Below are positions 7,373-17,450 of a stretch of DNA of 64,000 nucleotides, in pieces. This stretch comes from an uncultured Bacteroidales bacterium (GTDB lineage: Bacteria; Bacteroidota; Bacteroidia; Bacteroidales; Paludibacteraceae): positions 1-64,000 of the forward strand of contig CACXCA010000074.1 in assembly GCA_902766045.1 (NCBI GenBank), in the 5' to 3' direction. Positions within the stretch are counted from its first letter, which is position 1, and each line of letters begins with the position of its first letter. Both the position numbers and the translations under genes were made by a program. The notes below the pieces were generated by a model. It was not told where the DNA came from. It saw only the letters and a list, made by a program, of their open reading frames with translations, and ran no database searches.

Positions 7373-8662
7373 ATGTCTCTAAAGAAAATAATATATTTAC
7401 TGATTATTTGTACCTCTATTCTCAATGTGTCATGTGGTGATGACGAAAAAAAGGATCTATTGTTGAATCAAGATGACCCAAGAGTCCGTTCTGTTGTCTT
7501 TATGAATATATCATCCCCACAATTTGTCATCAATGATACGGAAGCTCTTATTTACAACTATGATTCGTTGACGTATGGTATCGACCTGTCGAAGGTCAAG
7601 GTATATTTCTATGGTTATACCTCATCTCCAACGTTCTATTACAGATACGATGCAGTTTCAGCATGGATGCCTTTCAAAAATGGATCAGCTATTGATATTT
7701 CAAAACCTTTTTATCTGTTCTCTACATCAGAAGACGGAACACAAACTAAGACATATCTTTTCGAAGCAAGAGTCCACAAATATGATGTGAACGCTTTCAC
7801 ATGGAAGAAAATAGGAGACATTAATCTTACATCTCCTGTCGTATCACAAAAATCCATTGTCTATAATAATCAATATCAATGGTTCTGTCGGACCTCCGCT
7901 GGAGAGAATTATCAGTTCGTCTCCACAAAAGAAAATGATTGGACAATGAAAAAACTTGATAAGAAGAAGTATCAGTGGGAGACATTGGCATTGTTCTCTG
8001 ACACATTATGGATTCAGGATGAAGAGGGTGTCATCTACACCTCTCCTACTACGAAACTCAACTTCAAGCAGCGATCTCTATCTGTCAAGGTTGATCGACT
8101 TCTATTCGAACTGGATAATAAGTTGTGGGCAATAGCAGACAATAAACTTTATACGCTATATAAAGACAGTACCGATTTTTGCGTTAAGAATGAGTTGCCA
8201 AGTGATTTTTCAGTAGAAAACATCACGACATTTACCGCAAATTCAGGCTTTACGCAGCTAGGGTATATCTATGCTACACAAAAAGACAAAGGTACAATCT
8301 GGACATTGGATTATAGTGGCAACTTGTTACAGCTTGTATCATCAGGCACCACCATCCCTTACTTGACAAACCCAATGGTCTATATCTACGATAAGACATT
8401 AGGAATAGTAGGCGGGAAACTGAAAGATGGCACCTATTCAAGTGAATGTTACGCTTCTTACGATAGTGGAAAGACTTGGGGCATTGATTGGCACAAGAAA
8501 TTAAACTCAGACATAGAAGGTATAAACAATGCAGGTGTCTTTGCTTATTCAAGTCTTGGCGAACTTGTCATTGTCGGCGGAAACATTAAAGAAGAACCTT
8601 CTCCAGCTGTTTGGAAGGGAGTATTAAATAAACTAATTGCGGACGAACTTAATTACAAATAA
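7373..8662 (+). CDS. DUF6242-like lipoprotein with Asp-box motif
   Basis: A 429-residue lipoprotein from ATG 7373: hydrophobic leader MSLKKIIYLLIICTSILNVS followed by C21, then acidic GDDEKKD. The early segment, with a sentence-like pattern of Y-N-Y-D-S-L-x-Y-G-x-D-L-S-K-V-K-V, matches my memory of Bacteroides DUF6242 proteins. The rest looks like a beta-propeller, with repeated W-x-x-x and I-W-T-L-D-Y-S-G-N-L-L-Q-L segments and an Asp-box (SYDSGKTW) near the C-terminus. Function is unknown; surface-exposed binding is plausible. The in-frame TTG start at 7301 is rejected because it is the -33 promoter element. The PfkB kinase begins one base after its stop codon. Confidence 0.7.
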   Translation: MSLKKIIYLLIICTSILNVSCGDDEKKDLLLNQDDPRVRSVVFMNISSPQFVINDTEALIYNYDSLTYGIDLSKVKVYFYGYTSSPTFYYRYDAVSAWMPFKNGSAIDISKPFYLFSTSEDGTQTKTYLFEARVHKYDVNAFTWKKIGDINLTSPVVSQKSIVYNNQYQWFCRTSAGENYQFVSTKENDWTMKKLDKKKYQWETLALFSDTLWIQDEEGVIYTSPTTKLNFKQRSLSVKVDRLLFELDNKLWAIADNKLYTLYKDSTDFCVKNELPSDFSVENITTFTANSGFTQLGYIYATQKDKGTIWTLDYSGNLLQLVSSGTTIPYLTNPMVYIYDKTLGIVGGKLKDGTYSSECYASYDSGKTWGIDWHKKLNSDIEGINNAGVFAYSSLGELVIVGGNIKEEPSPAVWKGVLNKLIADELNYK

Positions 8663-8663
8663 T

Positions 8664-9590
8664 ATGCGAAAAATTATTGGTGTCGGCGAGACAGTTTTTG
8701 ATATTATTTTCAAGGACAACCAACCCATCAGTGCAAAACCAGGTGGATCCGTATATAATGCGCTGATCTCCCTTGGAAGACTTAATATGCAACCCATTTT
8801 CATCAGTGAAATTGGAGATGACCGAATCGGAGAAATCATTAAGAGTTTCTTGGATGAGAATCAGATAGAAACAAAATATATTTATTCCTACGATAGAGGC
8901 AAAACACCTCTTGCGCTTGCGTTCTTAGACGAGAAACAAAATGCTGATTATCTTTTCTACAAAGATTATCCTGCTGATCGTCTGGATTATATTATGCCAA
9001 GAATCGACCCGGATGATATCATTATCATCGGTTCTTATTTCGCACTGAATCCAGTTCTACATGATCGTCTCGTTGACCTCTTAAACTTCGCGCAAGAACG
9101 AAGAGCTATCATCTATTACGATGTTAACTTCCGAAAATCCCATATCAATGATGTAGGTCACTTGATGCCGACTATCCTGGACAACTTCGAGTATGCAGAT
9201 ATCATCAAAGGATCTGAGGAAGATTTCATGAATATCTATGGCGAAGATGATCCTCCGCAAATCTATAAAGACCATATCAGTTTTTACTCTAAAAACTTTA
9301 TCTACACAATGGGAGAAAAGGGTGCTCGTCTCTTTGGTCCTAATAATCTAGATAAACAGTATGCAAGCAAGACAATTGTACCTAAAAGTACGGTCGGTGC
9401 AGGCGACAACTTTAATGCTGGTATCATCTTTGGACTCATAAAGGAGAATATCACTCGTGAAGAACTCATCAGCGGTATTTCTCAAGAGAAGTGGGACAGA
9501 ATCATCAATTATGCCATTGAGTTTTCATCCTATGTCTGCACAACATTAGACAACTATATATCGAAAGATTTTGCTGAGAAATTTATATAA
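8664..9590 (+). CDS. PfkB-family carbohydrate kinase (fructokinase-like)
   Basis: A 308-residue ribokinase-fold sugar kinase, cytoplasmic, that would phosphorylate a monosaccharide with ATP. It shows the first PfkB signature (K-P-G-G-S-V-Y-N-A, residues 25-33) and the second (T243-V-G-A-G-D248-N-F-N-A-G), in which D248 is the catalytic base. The ATG at 8664 lies one base after the previous stop; an upstream in-frame TTG at 8637 would overlap the lipoprotein gene and is less likely. Such genes in Bacteroidales are often named fructokinase, but the sugar cannot be read from the sequence. It probably shares the transcript of the DUF6242 gene and ends at a strong hairpin. Confidence 0.85.
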   Translation: MRKIIGVGETVFDIIFKDNQPISAKPGGSVYNALISLGRLNMQPIFISEIGDDRIGEIIKSFLDENQIETKYIYSYDRGKTPLALAFLDEKQNADYLFYKDYPADRLDYIMPRIDPDDIIIIGSYFALNPVLHDRLVDLLNFAQERRAIIYYDVNFRKSHINDVGHLMPTILDNFEYADIIKGSEEDFMNIYGEDDPPQIYKDHISFYSKNFIYTMGEKGARLFGPNNLDKQYASKTIVPKSTVGAGDNFNAGIIFGLIKENITREELISGISQEKWDRIINYAIEFSSYVCTTLDNYISKDFAEKFI

Positions 9591-9637
9591 GGTGAAAATG
9601 GATTTATAGACCCCACCTTAATCAATAAGCATATATG

Positions 9638-9688
9638 AAGGGTGTATCATAATTAGGAGCATGAATTCCTACATTTTGATACACCCTT
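9638..9688. terminator. Bidirectional hairpin between the kinase and nfo
   Basis: A perfect 12-bp stem (AAGGGTGTATCA at 9638-9649 and its complement at 9677-9688) with a second small AGGA/TCCT stem inside the loop. It lies between convergent genes. There is no strong U-run, so the terminator role is inferred from place and strength. The first 16 bases of this arm recur in the hairpin at 11879. Confidence 0.6.
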
Positions 9689-9709
9689 GTTGTATAAATG
9701 TATAATTAC

Positions 9710-10552
9710 TTATTTGCAAAAAGACATAAGCATCTCAATCTCTTGTTTCCAACGTGTCTCATCAGGAGTCTCCAAGATGAGCGGTATCTCATCGAATCGA
9801 GGATCCTGCATAATAAAACGGAAGGCATCCACCCCTATTTCACCCTCTCCAATACATTCATGACGGTCCACCTTTGAACCTACACCTTTCTTAGAATCAT
9901 TGATATGCATGCCTCGTAAATAGGAGAATCCAACCACTTCGTCAAATGTCTTCATTGTTTGCTGAAAAGCATCTTCTGTCATCAGATCATAACCTGCAGC
10001 GAAAGCATGACAAGTATCGATGCAGACACCCACTCTATCTTTATCTTCCACAAGGTCAATGATATACTTCAGTTCCTCGAATCGGTTTCCGACATTACTG
10101 CCTTGTCCGGCCGTATTCTCAATCACTGCACAAACACCCTGTGTTTTATCCAATGTGATATTGATGGACTCAGCAATACGTTTCAAACACTCCTCCGTAG
10201 AAATCTCCTTCAAAGAACTGCCTGGGTGAAAATTCAACAATCGGAGGCCTAACTGTTCGCATCGTTGCATCTCTTCCAAGAACGAAGCACGAGACTTTTC
10301 TAGTCCATCCTTCTGTGGGTGACCTAGATTAATCAAATAACTATCATGAGGTAATATCTTATCCAACCGGAAAGCCAGTTTCTCGCAATTCTCCTTGAAT
10401 AATGTTATACTCTGTTCTGAGAGTGGCAAAGCATGCCACTGACGCTGATTCTTTGTAAATAAAGCAAAGGTTGTCGCCCCAATCTGCGACGCATTCAATG
10501 GAGCATTTTCAACCCCACCCGAACTACTTACATGAGCACCAATGTATTTCAT
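9710..10552 (-). CDS. nfo: Endonuclease IV (apurinic/apyrimidinic endonuclease)
   Basis: A 280-residue Zn-dependent TIM-barrel enzyme of base excision repair that cuts DNA 5' of abasic sites. The start is typical ([11 protein letters not shown], with the first zinc-binding histidine at residue 7), followed by [10 protein letters not shown]. Later metal-binding motifs are visible: [33 protein letters not shown], the M-H-I-N-D-S-K segment and R-H-E. Length agrees with E. coli Nfo. It has its own promoter, divergent from apgM, and meets the kinase gene tail to tail. Confidence 0.95.
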   Translation of the reverse strand: MKYIGAHVSSSGGVENAPLNASQIGATTFALFTKNQRQWHALPLSEQSITLFKENCEKLAFRLDKILPHDSYLINLGHPQKDGLEKSRASFLEEMQRCEQLGLRLLNFHPGSSLKEISTEECLKRIAESINITLDKTQGVCAVIENTAGQGSNVGNRFEELKYIIDLVEDKDRVGVCIDTCHAFAAGYDLMTEDAFQQTMKTFDEVVGFSYLRGMHINDSKKGVGSKVDRHECIGEGEIGVDAFRFIMQDPRFDEIPLILETPDETRWKQEIEMLMSFCK

Positions 10553-10564
10553 ATCTTTTTTTTA

Positions 10565-10595
10565 CAAAAATACAAATAACCTAATAATAATTCAA
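10565..10595 (-). promoter_or_regulatory. Promoter of nfo
   Basis: On the minus strand TTG (plus 10593-10595), 20-base spacer, TATTTTTG (plus 10565-10572), full match to the Bacteroidetes consensus, ending 12 bases before the nfo ATG. Confidence 0.7.
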
Positions 10596-10615
10596 TCGCA
10601 AAAGAATATTTTCAT

Positions 10616-10623
10616 TAACTTTG
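10616..10623 (+). promoter_or_regulatory. -7 box for apgM
   Basis: TAACTTTG fits TAnnTTTG, 24 bases before the apgM ATG and divergent from the nfo promoter. No clear -33 element. Confidence 0.5.
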
Positions 10624-10647
10624 TAAGTTATTATAAACGTTAGACAC

Positions 10648-11859
10648 ATGAAATATCTGATAATATTAGGAGATGGTATGGCAGATGAGCCAATCCCTTC
10701 TCTTGGAAACAAAACCATTTTGCAAGCAGCAAAAACCCCGACGATGGATAAACTGGCTAAGATGGGCCGAAACGGACTACTTGCCACTGTACCTGAAGGA
10801 TTCCACCCTGGTAGTGAAATAGCTAATCTGACAGTTATGGGATATGATGTGGCAAAGGTGTTCGAAGGTAGAGGTTCACTCGAAGCTGCCAGCATGGGCG
10901 TAGATATAGAGCCTGACGAGATGGCTATGCGTTGCAACATCATCTGCATCCAAGATGATAAAATCAAGAATCACTCTGCGGGACACATCAGCAATGAAGA
11001 AGCCTATCAGCTTATTGAGTATTTAAATGAGAAATTAGGAAACAAGGATGTTCGTTTCTTTCCAGGCGTGTCATACCGTCATCTACTGAAAATTAAGCAT
11101 GGTAATAAACATGTTCTGTGTACACCGCCTCATGATGTACCAGGCACTCCCTATAAAGATGTATTGGTAAAAGCTGCATGTCCGGAAGCAGAATCGACAG
11201 CTAAACTATTGAATGAGTTGATCCTCAAATCAATGGAGATACTGCCCGAACATCCTGTAAATAAAAAACGTGTTGCCGAAGGGAAAGACCCTGCCAACAG
11301 TATCTGGCCATGGTCAGCAGGCTATAAACCAAACATGAAAACCTTGATGCAGTTATACGGATTGAAGAACGGTGCAGTGATCTCTGCCGTAGATCTAATC
11401 AAGGGAATCGGTGTATATGCCGGTCTAAAATCCATTGAGGTTGAAGGTGCTACAGGATTATATGACACGAACTACGAAGGAAAAGCCCAAGCTGCTATCG
11501 ATGCTCTAAAAGAAAATGATTTTGTCTATCTACATATCGAAGCAAGCGATGAAGCTGGTCATGAGGGAAATGTGGAACTGAAACTAAAAACGGTGGAATA
11601 TCTGGAGAACCGTGTAGTAAAACCGATTTTCGAAGAGGTGTCTAAATGGACTGAACCAGTCACAATCGCTATACTACCGGATCATCCAACCCCATGTCGC
11701 TTAAAGACACATATCTCAGCACCTATTCCGTTCCTAATCTACTACCCAGGCATCGAAGCCGACGAGGTTCAACAATATGATGAGGAATCTGCAAAGAAAG
11801 GAATATACGGCACATTGGAAGGTGATGAATTCATGAATGTATTACTCAAAAAGAAGTAA
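10648..11859 (+). CDS. apgM: Cofactor-independent phosphoglycerate mutase (archaeal-type aPGAM)
   Basis: A 403-residue enzyme of the alkaline-phosphatase superfamily that interconverts 3- and 2-phosphoglycerate in glycolysis without 2,3-bisphosphoglycerate. The N-terminal metal motif LGDGMAD contains D9 and the phosphorylated serine is expected at S56 in HPGSEIAN. Downstream are the metal-binding LHIEASDEAGHEGN and ILPDHPTPC segments. It is the shorter archaeal-type, not the 510-residue GpmI type; the same family includes phosphonopyruvate decarboxylase-like relatives, but this fits ApgM closely. It is a single-gene unit between its own -7 box and a hairpin terminator. Confidence 0.9.
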   Translation: MKYLIILGDGMADEPIPSLGNKTILQAAKTPTMDKLAKMGRNGLLATVPEGFHPGSEIANLTVMGYDVAKVFEGRGSLEAASMGVDIEPDEMAMRCNIICIQDDKIKNHSAGHISNEEAYQLIEYLNEKLGNKDVRFFPGVSYRHLLKIKHGNKHVLCTPPHDVPGTPYKDVLVKAACPEAESTAKLLNELILKSMEILPEHPVNKKRVAEGKDPANSIWPWSAGYKPNMKTLMQLYGLKNGAVISAVDLIKGIGVYAGLKSIEVEGATGLYDTNYEGKAQAAIDALKENDFVYLHIEASDEAGHEGNVELKLKTVEYLENRVVKPIFEEVSKWTEPVTIAILPDHPTPCRLKTHISAPIPFLIYYPGIEADEVQQYDEESAKKGIYGTLEGDEFMNVLLKKK

Positions 11860-11877
11860 AATACTAACTTGCAGGAA

Positions 11878-11912
11878 GAGGGTGTATCATAATTGATATG
11901 CCCTCTTTTTTT
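11878..11912 (+). terminator. Rho-independent terminator after apgM
   Basis: GAGGGTGTATC (11878-11888) pairs with GATATGCCCTC (11895-11905), including G-U pairs, then a run of seven T. It shares AGGGTGTATCATAATT with the hairpin at 9639-9654. Confidence 0.75.
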
Positions 11913-11945
11913 GCGCTTTCATACAATATATTTCATAAAAAAACA

Positions 11946-11953
11946 TATATTTG
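11946..11953 (+). promoter_or_regulatory. -7 box for the giant surface protein
   Basis: TATATTTG, 58 bases before ATG 12012. It lies inside the extra N-terminal stretch of the longer possible frame that starts at 11898, which argues for the shorter start. Confidence 0.5.
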
Positions 11954-12011
11954 CCCATTCATTGACCACATACATTTATATAAACGTCCTCAAATCGAGA
12001 TTATAAACAAC

Positions 12012-15000
12012 ATGATGCATAAACTATATAGCTTTATATTATTCATTTTGGCAGCATTATCATGCTATGCAGACAATTGGAATATATACTGGCGTGAAGA
12101 TTTTGGAGTAGTGGAAGATTCTGTCATCAAAGATTTCCCCGATCCATCCATGACAGTACCCAATCATGATTTTGATGCTTGTTCATGGATATATGATGGC
12201 ATGTATGGTATTGCAAATAGTACATGGTGGTCATTTATCAGGAAAAAAGATTGTAACCCTAATGTATCCAATAATTTCACAGCGGGAGGAGACCATACAA
12301 GAAACAAAGATGGAGCCATGCTGATTGTGAATGTTGGAAGCAAAGGAAATAAAGAACCGATATATGAGCAGGAAATCAAGATAGATGTCTGTCCCCCAAG
12401 AACGAAATACAAGTTTAGTATTTATGCCGCATGTGTTTCTTTTTCAACCTATAGTGATTTATTACTTTCTAATCTGACATTAAACATTCTCAATATCAAA
12501 GACCCTGATAATCCTGTTACGATTGAAAGTCTGGATACAGGTAATCTGCCTTTATGGTCGTTTAATGACAGTGATAACCTCAACCCCGATGGGATATATA
12601 CCCACATAGAAAAGGAATGGGGAGAGTATAGCCTTGAATTTGAGGCTGACGCAGGGGATGTCCTACGGCTTCAGGTTCTAAACAACTGTAAATCAGGAAT
12701 TGGAAACGACTTTGTACTTGATGATATAACTCTTTATCGTCTGGATGACGTTGAAATCGAAGAACCAATCATTGATAGTAAGCTCTCTATTTATTATGAT
12801 ATGATGAAAAATGAATGTGAGAATAGGGCGGTATATAGTATTTCCAATATAGATATCCTGACTGCATGGCGTGAAATTTATACTTCTACTTATTTCCTAT
12901 GGCAAGCCTCTAAGGATGACGGACTGACATGGGAAAATCTAACCAAAGAAAGCGGTCAGAATGCCACCTCCATGACACGTACAATAAATGCGACCACATC
13001 CAATGAGATATATAGACTAATCATCACAGGTGCGGATTACCTTAAAGATGCCAAGAAAGAAGCAGAATATATCGGCAAAACGGGTGTTCCATCAAACGGG
13101 TGTACGTATTTTTCAATATCCAGTACGATTGCCTCTCTTAAATACGAGGAAGAGGTTGCTCCTGTCGCCAAATTAGGTATTGACGGTGATGTAAATAGAA
13201 AAGTCTTATACCTTGACAACTGTGATGATCCCAACGAGACACATTATTTCACATTGTCTCCTAGCGGATGGGACGATATAGAACACGTAGAGTGGTGGGA
13301 GTTTACCACTACGGGGGGGTACTGGTGGCGTTGGGACGCTTCACAAGGATTTAATAAGAAAAGAGACTATGATCTCATAGGAGATGTCACCTATTACTTT
13401 CGCGTCATAATAGCAAGAACAACCGAGGAAGTGCATGAGGTTGAGATGTTTAATCATCCAGACGATCCATGTAATAATTTCTTCTGTGTCACAGATACCG
13501 TTGCTATTGTTTGCAAAGAGAAGTGCAAGAAGCCTGATTATTTCATTATTAAGAACACATCTATAGATGTTCATCAAGATGGGAAAACGGCCACTTACAA
13601 TAATTGTCATAACAATCCATCCGTATCTTTTGCAGTAAAACAGAGGTCGGGCAATGAAGTCTATATTGATAGTCTTCACTGGTATGTGAAAAATATACAT
13701 GACCAAGAATGGACCCTTGTCCCTGATGCAAAAGATGAGCGTTTCTTTACAGAACTATACGATACCACGCAAGTTCTATTTCTTGCATGGAACGAGGATT
13801 GTCAGTCAGATTCAATCATTTTTACGGTGAACATATATGATTTGGAACCTGGACTAACCGTTGATGCCAATCAAATCTGCGAAGGTGATAAAATCACATT
13901 CACCTCAATCGATAATTATCCAATGCATTCTGGATATGCCTTACTGGAAAGATCCGATGACGGAATCAATTACGAAAGAGTAAACGGCTATGATACCATA
14001 GGATTTTATCATAATCAACCTTATATCCTTTCTGATTCTGTCTCAATCATGGATGGAGCCGTCGGAGAAGAAAAGACATACTATTACCGTATCAAAACAC
14101 GCGATTCAGAATTTTGCTCGTGGGTCAATTCGGATGTGTTAACTGTTAATGTCAGGAAAAAAGCAGACATCTCGTTGAAGGACATTCCAGAGAAAATATG
14201 TGAAGGCTCCACTGTACAATTGGATGCCTCTGGTCACTTCCCTGCAAACAATCGTTTTGCATGGTTACGGAACGGAGATACGCTCTCCACTACCGAAATG
14301 CAACTTGTTGACACACCGCAAGATACCACCATCTATGTTTTCGTTGTAGCCGATGAAATCTGCTCAGCGGTAAAAGACACTGTAAAAACAATCGTTGAGA
14401 AGTCAGAACCACTCATCCTGAACATAGCAAAGGATAGTATATGTGAAGGAGAAGAAACAACACTCAGCGTATCACGTAATAATCATGATATTCCATTAGT
14501 ATGGGAGTATGCGACAGATGCTTCACCAACCTTTGTGGAGACAACATTTAATGATGAATCTCATACGGAGAAATTAACAGAATCCACCCACTTCAGAGTT
14601 AAAACGAAGGGAGATATATGTCCTGAAGTCTATTCCGAGTCGGTCTATGCATACGTGGAGAAAAAAGCAGAAGTAAGTATCGACCAGCTACCCGAAGCAA
14701 TCTGCGATGGTGCAGAGATATCTATAGCCGCTCATGTGACATCAGACCCTACAATCAACTCATACACCTGGTTTGCTAACAACGATACATTAAAGGATAT
14801 AAAGGGCCTCATTTTTTCAGAGAAACCACGGAAAGAGACATCCTACAAAATAACCGTCTTTGGTGAGGTGTGTCCTCCTGTATCAGATAGCATACACATA
14901 GCAGTTTATACGCGACAAGATATTAACATAGATATAGACAAAGACCATATCTGTGAAGGTGAGGTAGTGATATTGACGGCAGAATATGATCCTAATTCCT

Positions 15001-17450
15001 CCATCGTATTTCAACAAAGTTATGATAATGTTACATACGAGGATCTTACCCCTACTGATGCTATGACAGAAGAGGTTTCATATCCTGATAACGTAACAAA
15101 AGAAAAGCTTTCATTAAAAATAATGCCCCAAAAGGATGTTATATACAGGGCAAGAAACACTTCAGCCACCATGTGTGCATCCGATGTCTCCTCCCCTATT
15201 GAAGTAAAGGTGGAAAAGATAATAGAAGACTTATCTGTAGAAACACCTTCTACAATTGTCTGCAAAGGCGCACCTGTCACCTTGAAGGCCTCTGCCACGA
15301 TAGATCCGTCTATTCATTCATTTACGTGGACAAAAAATGATCAAATCATCTCCTCCACGCAATTGGAAACAACAGATATTATTACCGAAGCATCCAACTA
15401 TGAGTTTACATTATACGGTCAGTATTGTCCACCAATCAAAAAAACACTAACCATTGACGTCGATAAAACAGTTGATCCAATAGTAAGTGTAAGCGAAGAT
15501 AGTATCTGTGGAGGAGAAAATGTAACCCTCTCAACCAACCTACAGCAAGACGATAATATTATATGGGAGGAATCCCACGATAACAACGTATTCCACTCAT
15601 TTACACCCTATTCAGGAAACGTTGTCGTTCCGTTAGAGGACACCTACTATCGCATTGGTTACAGTTCACCATCCAACATTTGTCCAAAGACTTTTTCCAA
15701 TAGCGTATTGGTTCATGTTGATCAACTCGCCGATGTAACCTTCGATCCTATACCAACAATCATCTGCGAAGGCACAACAATACAACTAAATGCGAGTGTA
15801 ATCACGACAGAGGAACGCGCATTCTCTTGGAGTAAAGGCGGTGAAGTCCTATCAACATCCTCACTATCACTATCTGATACACCAACGCAGTCAACCACAT
15901 ATCAATTCACCATTCAGAATGGAAAGTGTTCTGCCTACAAAAAGGAGTTCCCCGTTGAGTATGAGGAACAACCCGTTGTCTCTCTATCAATCACTCAGTC
16001 AGGAGTCTGCGAAGGGGATGAGATAACCCTAAGGGCAAAATCATCCAACTCGAAAGCGATTTGCTGGCAGGGAAAAGATGACAATGAAGAAGAGTTCAGA
16101 ACGATTCAGTCACAGGGAGGTGACGAACTAAGCATCACTGCAGAGAAATCTGCCAGCTATAGAGTCATATCAACCGGCAGCTTAGTGTGCACTGAAACCA
16201 CTTCTTCAGTTGAACATATCGAGGTTGAAAAGAAAGCATCGGTTGAATTACCAGAGAAAATAACAATCTGTCCTAAGGGAGAAGCCACACTACTTCCTCA
16301 GTTTACAACTAACCCATCAAGCATCTCATGGTATATACGAAAAAAAGATGAACCGAACTTCTCACATTACATCGATGGAGAAACAAGTCTAACGGTATCA
16401 CCGATAGTTCCTACCGAATACAAGCTGGAATATACCATGAAGTATTGTCCTATGCAAGAAGCCTATACCACCATCGTGATAGATGAAGATACTACCATTG
16501 AGGCTATTCCTGACGAAGTAATCTGTGCTGGAGAATCAGTACAACTCAAAACAACGGTCAATCATCCAGAAACAATGGTGTGGGAAGAAAAAAGCGAACG
16601 AACAAACCAATATAAGACCATCGCAACTGGCACAGAGGAGATAACGGTCTCCCCCGTCATCACATCAGAATACCGCATATCAAAAACCTCGGAGAATGGC
16701 TGTTCCATTTCACCGATATATACAACGGTGACCGTTCATCAACCCGTTGACATTGACTTGGATGACAAAAAGATCTGCAAAGGAGATTCTCTGGAATTAA
16801 CTATAAATGGAATAACTGAATATACGGACATCATCTGGACACAAGAAAATGCTGACAGTGTTATCTGTCAAGATGTATCATACAAGACATCACCAGAGAA
16901 AAACACGGGTTATCAAGTGATTGTCAAGAATGGAGAATGTCAAGACATTGCCAAAGCTACCGTGACTGTCTATAATCCACCAATTATTCTGTCGTGCGAA
17001 GAGCTCACACAGAATAGTTATCGTATTAATATAGAAGCCGATCACTCCCCTATCTACATTGATTATGGTAACGGACAAGCACGATCGACGTCAACCATTC
17101 TGACAAATATTATTCACGGCAAAACATATACTATAACTGCCTCCGATGAGATAGGATGCTCTTCAACCTATGTACTAGACGTACCCGCTTACGACCTTTA
17201 TATCCCAGAATACTTCATCGCTGAAAATGGCAACTGGAAGGTCGTCAATCTAGATAAATATGAAAGATCCAGCTACCAATTGTACGACAGATTTGGCAAA
17301 AAAATCTTTGATGGAGTCGGAACAGATGAAGGCTGGAATGGAGAGTACAATGGAAATCCAATGCCATCCACCGATTATTGGTATGTTGTAAATGTGCCTG
17401 AGATAGACCAACAATACAGAGGACACTTCACTTTAATCCGTGGGAAATAG
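12012..17450 (+). CDS. Giant T9SS type B surface protein with about twelve Ig-like modules
   Basis: From ATG 12012 (or 12015) this encodes 1,812 residues with a signal peptide (MMHKLYSFILFILAALSCYA). A longer frame from 11898 is rejected because it would put about 38 non-signal residues in front. The first 600 residues hold an N-terminal jelly-roll-like domain (WREDFG) and less repetitive beta regions. From about residue 620 to 1655 there are twelve tandem Ig-like modules of 80-110 residues, each opening with I-C-[EKDA]-G and most closing with a G-x-C-P or G-x-C-S, so a disulfide per module is likely. The last 85 residues (YQLYDRFGKKIFDG, then DEGWNGEYNG, ending RGHFTLIRGK) are a T9SS type B sorting domain (gliding-motility-type C-terminus). 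It is therefore probably exported through the PorU/PorV pathway encoded next door and may act as an adhesin; its ligand is unknown. Confidence 0.8.
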   Translation: MMHKLYSFILFILAALSCYADNWNIYWREDFGVVEDSVIKDFPDPSMTVPNHDFDACSWIYDGMYGIANSTWWSFIRKKDCNPNVSNNFTAGGDHTRNKDGAMLIVNVGSKGNKEPIYEQEIKIDVCPPRTKYKFSIYAACVSFSTYSDLLLSNLTLNILNIKDPDNPVTIESLDTGNLPLWSFNDSDNLNPDGIYTHIEKEWGEYSLEFEADAGDVLRLQVLNNCKSGIGNDFVLDDITLYRLDDVEIEEPIIDSKLSIYYDMMKNECENRAVYSISNIDILTAWREIYTSTYFLWQASKDDGLTWENLTKESGQNATSMTRTINATTSNEIYRLIITGADYLKDAKKEAEYIGKTGVPSNGCTYFSISSTIASLKYEEEVAPVAKLGIDGDVNRKVLYLDNCDDPNETHYFTLSPSGWDDIEHVEWWEFTTTGGYWWRWDASQGFNKKRDYDLIGDVTYYFRVIIARTTEEVHEVEMFNHPDDPCNNFFCVTDTVAIVCKEKCKKPDYFIIKNTSIDVHQDGKTATYNNCHNNPSVSFAVKQRSGNEVYIDSLHWYVKNIHDQEWTLVPDAKDERFFTELYDTTQVLFLAWNEDCQSDSIIFTVNIYDLEPGLTVDANQICEGDKITFTSIDNYPMHSGYALLERSDDGINYERVNGYDTIGFYHNQPYILSDSVSIMDGAVGEEKTYYYRIKTRDSEFCSWVNSDVLTVNVRKKADISLKDIPEKICEGSTVQLDASGHFPANNRFAWLRNGDTLSTTEMQLVDTPQDTTIYVFVVADEICSAVKDTVKTIVEKSEPLILNIAKDSICEGEETTLSVSRNNHDIPLVWEYATDASPTFVETTFNDESHTEKLTESTHFRVKTKGDICPEVYSESVYAYVEKKAEVSIDQLPEAICDGAEISIAAHVTSDPTINSYTWFANNDTLKDIKGLIFSEKPRKETSYKITVFGEVCPPVSDSIHIAVYTRQDINIDIDKDHICEGEVVILTAEYDPNSSIVFQQSYDNVTYEDLTPTDAMTEEVSYPDNVTKEKLSLKIMPQKDVIYRARNTSATMCASDVSSPIEVKVEKIIEDLSVETPSTIVCKGAPVTLKASATIDPSIHSFTWTKNDQIISSTQLETTDIITEASNYEFTLYGQYCPPIKKTLTIDVDKTVDPIVSVSEDSICGGENVTLSTNLQQDDNIIWEESHDNNVFHSFTPYSGNVVVPLEDTYYRIGYSSPSNICPKTFSNSVLVHVDQLADVTFDPIPTIICEGTTIQLNASVITTEERAFSWSKGGEVLSTSSLSLSDTPTQSTTYQFTIQNGKCSAYKKEFPVEYEEQPVVSLSITQSGVCEGDEITLRAKSSNSKAICWQGKDDNEEEFRTIQSQGGDELSITAEKSASYRVISTGSLVCTETTSSVEHIEVEKKASVELPEKITICPKGEATLLPQFTTNPSSISWYIRKKDEPNFSHYIDGETSLTVSPIVPTEYKLEYTMKYCPMQEAYTTIVIDEDTTIEAIPDEVICAGESVQLKTTVNHPETMVWEEKSERTNQYKTIATGTEEITVSPVITSEYRISKTSENGCSISPIYTTVTVHQPVDIDLDDKKICKGDSLELTINGITEYTDIIWTQENADSVICQDVSYKTSPEKNTGYQVIVKNGECQDIAKATVTVYNPPIILSCEELTQNSYRINIEADHSPIYIDYGNGQARSTSTILTNIIHGKTYTITASDEIGCSSTYVLDVPAYDLYIPEYFIAENGNWKVVNLDKYERSSYQLYDRFGKKIFDGVGTDEGWNGEYNGNPMPSTDYWYVVNVPEIDQQYRGHFTLIRGK

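Noticed and set aside
11898..12011. Longer N-terminus for the giant surface protein
   Set aside because: It contains the TATATTTG -7 box and pushes the signal peptide 38 residues inward.
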